This document shows, piece by piece, positions 5,579 to 11,070 of a stretch of 11,070 bases of DNA; position 1 is the stretch's first letter; every line of letters begins with the position of its first letter. Source of the stretch: Treponema sp. (lineage in GTDB: Bacteria > Spirochaetota > Spirochaetia > Treponematales > Treponemataceae). The DNA is taken from positions 1 through 11,070 of the forward strand of contig JAEEKM010000030.1 in assembly GCA_016282455.1 (NCBI GenBank), written 5' to 3'. Made by a program: the position numbers and the translations under genes. A model generated the notes under the pieces. That model searched no databases and was not told the DNA's origin. It saw only the letters and a program-made list of their open reading frames with translations.

Positions 5579-7375
5579 ATGTCAGATAAGAAAAAAACAA
5601 AGAAACTTACAAACAGACAGAAAGCTTCAAGGCTCTTTTGGGGAACATTAGGTCCTCTTTTGATTGTGATTGCAGTAGCATGCACTTCATTTGCCCTTAT
5701 CTGCGGACAGATTATCCGCTACTACGTGAGGGCAGAAACTTCCCGCGCCATTGAACAGCTTAACGGAACAATCGTAACAGACCTGGACAAGTCCCTTCTT
5801 ACAGTGGGAGATTTTGCAAACGTTGCATCCCTTACCCAGAATCCGGACGCACTGAATGTTCTTGTTCATGCAATGGGAAAAAACCTCACCTACGGAAGTG
5901 CCCTTTACTACGCTTCCGTTAATCCTTCCTATGGCAGGGGCGGTACCTTCCTTCACTCAGGCGACTGGCAGCCACCGAGAGGATGGGATCCTTCCACAAG
6001 AGGCTGGTACAAGGGTGCCATTGCCGCAGGTGGAGACATTCACTACGAATCCCCCTATATAGACGATGACACTGGAAAACTCTGCGTTTCCATTTCAAAA
6101 GCAGTTCTTTCTCCAAACAAAAGCATTCAGGGAATTGTTTCTGTAGACATTATAATGGAAGATCTTACACGCATGATTGAAGGAACAACAATTTCTCCCA
6201 ACGGAAAACTTCATATCATCATGGAAGACGGAACCTACCTTACCCATACCGACAAGTCCCTTACCATGGCAGGGAACTATTTTGAAAATTCAAAAATTCC
6301 CTTTACAAAAGAAGAATGGCTTGACGGAAAACAGAAAGCCCACACTGCCCTCACTGAATATTTTGCAGTAGGAAGAATCGGTCAGACTCCCTGGTACATT
6401 GTGATTGAAGGTCCCCTTAAGGATTTTACAAGTCAGCTCTTGAATACGATTTATATTTTTGAAGTCCTGCTTGTTCTCTTTAGTATTGTTTCTTCTATAT
6501 TTAATATCAAAACAATTCTAAACATGCGCAAAGATGAACAGGAGATGGGTAAAAAGATTTTTGGCGAAACCCAGAACCTTGTGGTTGCTTCAAAAGAAAA
6601 TGCCGCTACCAGCCAGGACCAGAGTGCCGCAGTAAAAGAAATTGTTGCTACAATGGAAGACTCAAATGCCCTGTCTGAAAACATTTCTACAAAAATAAAA
6701 GACGTGTCAAAGATTGCACAAAAAAGTTCCGAAGATGTGGGCGACGGTGTTTCCTTCATCGAAAAAAATGTGGAACAGCTTCATGCAATTTTCAGTGCAA
6801 ACCAGCAGACCATTGACGGCATGAAAGATTTAAGCGACAAGATTGAAAGCATCTGGGACATTGTTACCCTCATCAACAACGTGGCAGACCAGGCAAAAAT
6901 CATCGCTTTTAACGCAGAACTTGAAGCTTCCAGTGCAGGAGAAGCAGGTAAATCCTTCCGCATTGTGGCAAATGAAATCCGCCGCCTCTCTGACGGAATC
7001 ATTGACGGAACAAAAGAAATCAAAGAAAAAATCACGGAGATTCAGCATGCCTCTGACACCCTCATTCTTGCCAGTGAAAGCGGCACGGAAAAAATCAATG
7101 CGGGTTATGAAAATGCAAAAGACCTTCGCAGGAAATTTGAAAGCATAAAGAGTTCATCGGAAATAACTGCAGGAAGTGCAGAAGACATTACAGAAATCAT
7201 CCAGCAGCAGACCGCCGCAAGTGAACAGATTCTTATTGCACTCAAGCAGATTGCAGCAGGAGTTGAAAACTTTACTGTTGCAACGGACAATATCTCTGCC
7301 TCTGCAGAAAACCTCCGTCTGCTTTCCGAAGAAATGAACAGCCAGCTTACAGAAGACTTGAACAAAAAGAAGTAG
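5579..7375 (+). CDS. Methyl-accepting chemotaxis protein with dCache sensor, no HAMP
   Basis: This 598-residue inner-membrane chemoreceptor has a membrane segment at about 19-46, a large periplasmic region at about 47-285 and a second membrane segment at about 287-310, followed by a long cytoplasmic coiled coil. The periplasmic part is dCache-like: TRGWYKGA at 140-147, PYIDDDTG at 159-166, and IVSVDI around Asp190. The spacing of Arg141, Trp143, Tyr144, Tyr160 and Asp190 fits the amino-acid-binding dCache signature. The signalling tip is NVADQAKIIAFNAELEAS, then SAGEAGKSFRIVANEIRRLS (434-471), recognisable but far from the canonical QTNLLALNAAIEAARAGE. No HAMP signature follows the second membrane segment. 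Glu/Gln-rich stretches on both coil arms could be methylated by the adjacent CheR and CheB. There is no C-terminal pentapeptide tether of the NWETF type. It is the first gene of the operon. Confidence 0.93.
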   Translation: MSDKKKTKKLTNRQKASRLFWGTLGPLLIVIAVACTSFALICGQIIRYYVRAETSRAIEQLNGTIVTDLDKSLLTVGDFANVASLTQNPDALNVLVHAMGKNLTYGSALYYASVNPSYGRGGTFLHSGDWQPPRGWDPSTRGWYKGAIAAGGDIHYESPYIDDDTGKLCVSISKAVLSPNKSIQGIVSVDIIMEDLTRMIEGTTISPNGKLHIIMEDGTYLTHTDKSLTMAGNYFENSKIPFTKEEWLDGKQKAHTALTEYFAVGRIGQTPWYIVIEGPLKDFTSQLLNTIYIFEVLLVLFSIVSSIFNIKTILNMRKDEQEMGKKIFGETQNLVVASKENAATSQDQSAAVKEIVATMEDSNALSENISTKIKDVSKIAQKSSEDVGDGVSFIEKNVEQLHAIFSANQQTIDGMKDLSDKIESIWDIVTLINNVADQAKIIAFNAELEASSAGEAGKSFRIVANEIRRLSDGIIDGTKEIKEKITEIQHASDTLILASESGTEKINAGYENAKDLRRKFESIKSSSEITAGSAEDITEIIQQQTAASEQILIALKQIAAGVENFTVATDNISASAENLRLLSEEMNSQLTEDLNKKK

Positions 7376-7379
7376 AGCA

Positions 7380-7790
7380 ATGTACAGAGAACCTGAAACG
7401 TTTCTGATTTTTTCAATACTTGACTCTCACTACTCACTGCGCACAAGGGACATTCAGGAGATTATGCAGGAAACAAAAGTGCATGACCTCCCCTTTGTAC
7501 CTGACTACATAGAAGGTCTTGTTAACTGCCGTGGCAAACCCTACACTGCGGTAAACTTTGCCCTCATGAAAAAAGAAGCAGACACACGGCCCATTGCCCA
7601 GCAGACATATCTTGTTTTTAAGAGGGAGGACGAACAGCTTTGCATACACATTTCAAACATCGATTTGTTCTACGAAGCGGAAGAAGATGATGTTACCGAA
7701 CGGGGCGTTAAATTCAAAAACAGAGAAATTCCCTTCTTTGACACAAACAGTGTGATTGCAAAACTCAGAAAGGATTTAGGATATGAGTGA
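7380..7790 (+). CDS. cheW: CheW-like receptor-kinase coupling protein
   Basis: The 136-residue product is a single CheW domain that would bridge the receptor tip and the P5 domain of a CheA kinase in the cytoplasm. The region VPDYIEGLVNCRGKPYTAV (40-58) is the core signature, with Arg51-Gly52 at the position of the conserved NLRG Arg in E. coli CheW. The opening strand pair, TFLIFSILDSHYSLRTRDI, and a final strand-helix ending in AKLRKDLG complete the fold. It is some 20-30 residues shorter than most CheW proteins. It starts 4 nt after the receptor stop with only a weak purine-rich ribosome site, which suggests coupling. Its end overlaps cheB by 8 nt. With a receptor tip this divergent, it may be dedicated to that receptor rather than shared with the main flagellar array; that is inference. 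Confidence 0.85.
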   Translation: MYREPETFLIFSILDSHYSLRTRDIQEIMQETKVHDLPFVPDYIEGLVNCRGKPYTAVNFALMKKEADTRPIAQQTYLVFKREDEQLCIHISNIDLFYEAEEDDVTERGVKFKNREIPFFDTNSVIAKLRKDLGYE

Positions 7791-8871
7791 TAAAAAATAC
7801 AGGATCGTTATAGCAGATGACTCAGCCATAATTCGCGGACTACTGGAAAAAGCCTTCGGCAGGGAAAGTGATTTTGAAATTGCCGCCTCTGTTTCAAACG
7901 GAAGGAAGGCCGTAGATTTTGTCCGTGACAATCCTGTTGATGCAGTTGTAAGTGACGTAGACATGCCTGAAATGAACGGGCTTGAATCGCTTAAAATCCT
8001 CACGGAAGAGTTTAATATTCCTGTTGCAATTTTTTCTGAGAATATAGCAAATAAAAATGAGGCTCTGGAAAGGGGGGCACTCCTTTTTGCACTAAAGCCT
8101 CCCCTCTCTGAGTTTAAAATCCAGAACCTGGAACCCCTTATCAAAAAACTGAGGGAAAAACTTTCCGACAAGGTTACTTCTTCTTCGCAACCTTCACCTT
8201 CACCAGTTTCTGCAAAGTCAGATGATTTTTCAATTAAAGAGTTTGCAAAAGATGCTTCCCTTACACACAAAAAAATAGAAAAACAGCAGGAAGGAGAATA
8301 CAAAATACTCTGCATTGGAGCGTCCACTGGTGGTCCGAGTGCAGTACAGGCAGTTCTTTCCGGCTTAGACAAGGACTACCCTCTTCCCATTCTCTATGCC
8401 CAGCATATAGACACAGGAAGTGATTCCAAGATGGCTCTGTGGTTTAAAACCGTATGTTCCAACATTCCCTTTAGTCTTGCAGAAGACGGAGAAGTTGCCC
8501 GACCCGGTCACGTTTACATGGCCCCCGCAGATGTTCACCTGGTAATTGATTACATAAACTCACAGGGACTTCCTGTTTTAAAACTTTCTCATGAACCCGA
8601 AGAACATTTTCTTCGTCCTGCCGTAAACAAACTTTTCCGTTCTGCCGCTCACTTTTACAAAGAAGGTGTTCTTGCAGTTCTCATGACAGGAATGGGCCGT
8701 GACGGAGCAGAAGGCTGCCAGTCTATTGTAAAAGAAGGCGGTTTTACCATTGCAGAAGACGAAAGCACCTGTGCAGTGTTTGGAATGCCAAAAGCGGCAA
8801 TAGAAATGGGAGCGGCAAAAGAAGTACTGCGCCGTGAAAAAATTGCAGAAAGGCTGTGGGAACTTTCTTAG
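7783..8871 (+). CDS. cheB: Chemotaxis protein-glutamate methylesterase/deamidase CheB
   Basis: The 362-residue product removes methyl groups from receptor glutamates, and can deamidate glutamines, under control of phosphorylation. The receiver domain (about 1-125) has Asp12/Asp13, phospho-acceptor Asp58 in VSDVDMPEMNG, Ser85 as the switch residue and Lys105 before a Pro. A linker of about 45 residues rich in Ser, Pro and charged residues follows. The methylesterase domain (about 172-360) shows CIGASTGGPSAV with catalytic Ser181, YAQHID with His208, and MTGMGRDGAEG with Asp307, so the Ser-His-Asp triad is intact. PGHVYMAPADVH matches the family. The ATG overlaps the cheW stop (ATGAGTGA), with AGGAT just upstream. 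All key residues are present, so it should be active if a kinase phosphorylates it. Confidence 0.95.
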   Translation: MSDKKYRIVIADDSAIIRGLLEKAFGRESDFEIAASVSNGRKAVDFVRDNPVDAVVSDVDMPEMNGLESLKILTEEFNIPVAIFSENIANKNEALERGALLFALKPPLSEFKIQNLEPLIKKLREKLSDKVTSSSQPSPSPVSAKSDDFSIKEFAKDASLTHKKIEKQQEGEYKILCIGASTGGPSAVQAVLSGLDKDYPLPILYAQHIDTGSDSKMALWFKTVCSNIPFSLAEDGEVARPGHVYMAPADVHLVIDYINSQGLPVLKLSHEPEEHFLRPAVNKLFRSAAHFYKEGVLAVLMTGMGRDGAEGCQSIVKEGGFTIAEDESTCAVFGMPKAAIEMGAAKEVLRREKIAERLWELS

Positions 8872-8877
8872 GAAGAG
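8870..8877 (+). promoter_or_regulatory. Ribosome-binding site fixing the cheR start
   Basis: AGGAAGAG overlaps the cheB stop codon and ends 4 nt before the ATG at 8882. This favours the 276-residue CheR over a longer in-frame reading from 8834 that would overlap cheB and add residues unlike the family. Confidence 0.7.
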
Positions 8878-8881
8878 TGCT

Positions 8882-9712
8882 ATGGTGTTAAACGAAGAAG
8901 ACTTTAACAGAACAATAGACCTCATCAGCAGTAAGTCCGGCATTCTTCCCAGAGAAACTCATGCAGCAGGAATCCGTCATTACATAGAAAAACGCATGAC
9001 TGACCTTTCACTGGAAGAGTATTTTCCATACCTTCTTTCCCACACAGAAGAAATAGAAAATCTCATAAACGGTTCAACAATTAACGAAACATATTTTTTC
9101 CGTGAAGAAAAACAGTTTGAGTTTTTGCGTGATAAAGTTTTCCCGGAACACAAAAACTTTAACGGAAACAGAATTAACATCTGGAGTGCAGCCTGTTCTA
9201 CCGGAGAAGAAGCCTATTCACTTTCCCTGCTTGCAAAAGCCTGCAACATGAATGCAAGACTCACGGCAAGCGACATAAACACACAGGTACTGAACATCTG
9301 TAAGTCCGGCATTTACAAAAAGAATTCCATACGCACTGTTGACGGAGCAAAGTTCCATCATCTTCTTGAACCTTTTAAAAATGAAGAAGGCTCCTACACT
9401 TTCAGCAGGGAAATAATAAATTCCATTGAACTTAAAAAAATCAATCTCACGGAAAGTTTTCTGCACCCGGAAAATCTTCCGCTTAACCAGCATGTAATTT
9501 TTGTAAGAAACGTTTTTATATATTTCAGCAGAGAAATGCGGGAAAAAATTCTTAAAGTACTTGCACAAAACTGCCTGTGCGAAGGAGGTTTCCTTTTTGT
9601 TTCCATGAACGAAATTGCAGGAATTGACACCTCAATCATTCCTGTCGAATTAAAAAAATGCATGGAAGGAAACATTTTTTACTTTAAGAAAACCAGCGGG
9701 GAGAAGTCCTGA
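8882..9712 (+). CDS. cheR: Chemotaxis protein methyltransferase CheR
   Basis: The 276-residue product transfers methyl groups from S-adenosylmethionine to glutamates on the receptor coiled coil. An all-helical N-terminal domain (about 1-75) ends in the conserved INETYFFREEKQFEFL. The methyltransferase domain follows: WSAACSTGEEAYSL (101-114) is the SAM-binding loop, ASDINTQVL (119-127) carries the acidic residue that holds the ribose, and FVRNVFIYFS (207-216) is the late family motif. Length matches free-standing CheR of 270-290 residues, and no TPR or other extra domain is fused. The gap to cheB is 10 nt. Its TGA overlaps the next ATG by one base (TGATG), pointing to coupled translation. Together with CheB it should provide adaptation for the receptor encoded first in the operon. 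Confidence 0.95.
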   Translation: MVLNEEDFNRTIDLISSKSGILPRETHAAGIRHYIEKRMTDLSLEEYFPYLLSHTEEIENLINGSTINETYFFREEKQFEFLRDKVFPEHKNFNGNRINIWSAACSTGEEAYSLSLLAKACNMNARLTASDINTQVLNICKSGIYKKNSIRTVDGAKFHHLLEPFKNEEGSYTFSREIINSIELKKINLTESFLHPENLPLNQHVIFVRNVFIYFSREMREKILKVLAQNCLCEGGFLFVSMNEIAGIDTSIIPVELKKCMEGNIFYFKKTSGEKS

Positions 9713-11070
9713 TGAAAAACATAGAGCCGGCAATTAAAGAAAAATTTATAGAAGAAACTCTTTCCCTTGCTTACTTTATAAAGGACAATCCTTATAAAGA
9801 GTACGAAGTTCTGCGTTCCTTGAGCATTACAAAAGACAGTGCGGAACTTCTGGAATATAATTCCATTCACAAACTCTACGTTGCCCTCGAAGACATATAC
9901 AAAGCCCTCTGCGATAATGTAATTGCACTTTCGGACAATCTCCTTTACCTTATAGATGTTGTCTGCGATAAAATTACCCTCTGTGCAAACTGCATTAAAG
10001 AAGACAAGCCCTTCCCCAACGAAGAAGAAATCAGACAGTGCATACTTTACTGCGACAAGGCGGTTGCAAACGAAATCTTTGACATTGATGCAATTGCAAA
10101 GCACCACTTAGGACTTACTGCACGGGTCACGGAAGAAAGAAACAAAAGCTACACTGTAAAAGAAAACAAAAGCATTACCGTTCAGTCAGAGGCAATCAGT
10201 TCTGTTCTTACAAACCACGAAGAGCTTATTGCAAGAACTTATAAAATCGTTAACTCCATTGAAGAACTAAAAGTTCTTTCTGACAATCCTGAAAAAACAA
10301 AAATCATGGAACTGCAGCGTATTCTTGCAGGAGACATGCAGGTTCTGCAGAACGCCCTGCTTCTTGTGCACGACCAGATGCTTACCATTTCCGGTGACGA
10401 AACCCTTAGTCATCATCACACAGATTTTCATGGTTTCTTTGTTTATGCAAATGAAAAAAAATACATCATTCCCTCTGACTACATTGTGGATGTGGTGTGC
10501 GAAAGTTCACTTAATTATGCAAATGAACAGAATCAGATTTTTTATGAACGTCCACCTGACGAAGAAGGCGACGAGATAGAAAGGATTCCGGTGTATTCAC
10601 TTTCTTCCCTTTTCCCTGGAACGAAAAAAACTGTTAAGGCAGATCTGGACACAATTCTTCTTGCAGAATACCAGGGGCAGAAAATAGGAATTATTGTAGA
10701 CGTGGTGCATAAGTTTGCATACCTTGTTAAAAAACCCATGCCGGCCGCCTTTAGAAATTTCCCCGTTTACAAGGGAGTTTCCTATGATGAAAAATATAAT
10801 CTTGTTCCCATACTTTCCGTTCCCGAGATAATGAGAAGGTTCCGTTCCCTGCGCGGTTACGATGTTAAAAAATTCGAAGCCTACACCCGCAGGCGAAAGT
10901 GGCGCATTCTTATTGCAGACGATTCAGAAACTGCACTTCAGATTGAAAACTCAATTATCCGGGCTGACACTGATTTTATTGTGGACAGTGCAAAAGACGG
11001 AATCATTGCCCTTGAAATGGCAAGAAACAAACAGTACGACCTGCTCATCACAGATGATGCAATGCCCCGC
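9712..11070 (+). CDS. CheA-derived, kinase-less hybrid: degenerate P1 - P3-like - CheW(P5) - receiver (partial)
   Basis: The frame is open for 453 codons from the ATG at 9712 to the window edge, so the end is missing. Residues about 8-97 align with a CheA phosphotransfer (P1) domain: LRSLSITKDSAELL (34-47) fits FRAAHTIKGSAGML without gaps, and LYVALEDIYKAL (55-66) fits the LAHALEDLLDAL helix. The phospho-accepting His is Ser38. Residues about 154-223 resemble the P3 dimerisation helices, less clearly. No ATPase (P4) domain or N, G1, F or G2 box occurs anywhere. A CheW-like P5 domain (about 238-380) follows almost directly, including LVKKPMP and LVPILSVPEIMRRF. A receiver starts at about 397, with Asp403/Asp404 and phospho-acceptor Asp448 in ITDDAMPR. 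P5-REC order is that of FrzE- or WspE-type hybrid CheA. It could be described as CheV-like, but P1 and P3 remnants favour CheA ancestry. A role as dimeric scaffold or phosphate sink is inference. Confidence 0.75.
   Translation, partial: MKNIEPAIKEKFIEETLSLAYFIKDNPYKEYEVLRSLSITKDSAELLEYNSIHKLYVALEDIYKALCDNVIALSDNLLYLIDVVCDKITLCANCIKEDKPFPNEEEIRQCILYCDKAVANEIFDIDAIAKHHLGLTARVTEERNKSYTVKENKSITVQSEAISSVLTNHEELIARTYKIVNSIEELKVLSDNPEKTKIMELQRILAGDMQVLQNALLLVHDQMLTISGDETLSHHHTDFHGFFVYANEKKYIIPSDYIVDVVCESSLNYANEQNQIFYERPPDEEGDEIERIPVYSLSSLFPGTKKTVKADLDTILLAEYQGQKIGIIVDVVHKFAYLVKKPMPAAFRNFPVYKGVSYDEKYNLVPILSVPEIMRRFRSLRGYDVKKFEAYTRRRKWRILIADDSETALQIENSIIRADTDFIVDSAKDGIIALEMARNKQYDLLITDDAMPR

Noticed and set aside
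7776..8372. A 198-codon minus-strand open frame opposite the first half of cheB
   Set aside because: It is the antisense of cheB, whose receiver and methylesterase motifs are intact. The translation is Ser-rich without domain signatures, as expected from complementing this codon usage.
9712..11070. Calling the last gene a standard CheA kinase or a plain CheV
   Set aside because: It has no ATPase domain, so it is not a working CheA. The N-terminal P1-like alignment and the CheA-type P5-REC ending go beyond the usual CheW-REC layout of CheV.

Overview
The window looks like part of a spirochaete chromosome, most likely a host-associated Treponema. This is inferred from the chemoreceptor signalling-tip sequence, the compact mcp-cheW-cheB-cheR arrangement, the SH3-domain gene fragment and moderate base composition with A/G-rich coding strands. 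Species cannot be read from the sequence alone. No tRNA, rRNA or CRISPR array was seen.

Left edge (1-540): a gene graveyard. The outer end of an IS66-family insertion sequence (minus strand, running off the left edge) stops at about 206. Directly beyond it lies the C-terminal stub of an SH3-domain gene. After that come an AT-rich inverted repeat that may terminate the neighbouring operon, and a possible N-terminal stub of an NTF2/SnoaL-like gene.

Left half (538-5430, minus strand): a tightly packed four-gene transcription unit in the order purA (AMP synthesis), trxB (thioredoxin reductase), an exported NagZ-like family 3 glycosidase, and a Gfo/Idh/MocA oxidoreductase. Gene joints are 9 nt, an ATGA overlap and 31 nt. 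The functions are not obviously related.

Intergenic 5431-5578: a divergent control region with one promoter candidate facing each way.

Right half (5579-11070, plus strand): a chemosensory operon encoding a dCache chemoreceptor without HAMP, a short CheW, the methylesterase CheB, the methyltransferase CheR, and a fifth gene cut by the right edge. Joints are 4 nt, an 8-nt overlap, 10 nt and a 1-nt overlap, so the genes are probably co-transcribed and partly translationally coupled. CheR and CheB would set receptor methylation, and CheW would link the receptor to a kinase.

The fifth gene is the most interesting item. Its product reads as a CheA-derived protein: a degenerate phosphotransfer (P1) domain with Ser where the phospho-accepting His should be, a probable P3-like helical region, no ATPase (P4) domain at all, then a CheW-like P5 domain and a C-terminal receiver. 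It looks like a kinase-dead CheA turned into a CheV-like scaffold or phosphate sink. No catalytically competent CheA is visible in the window.
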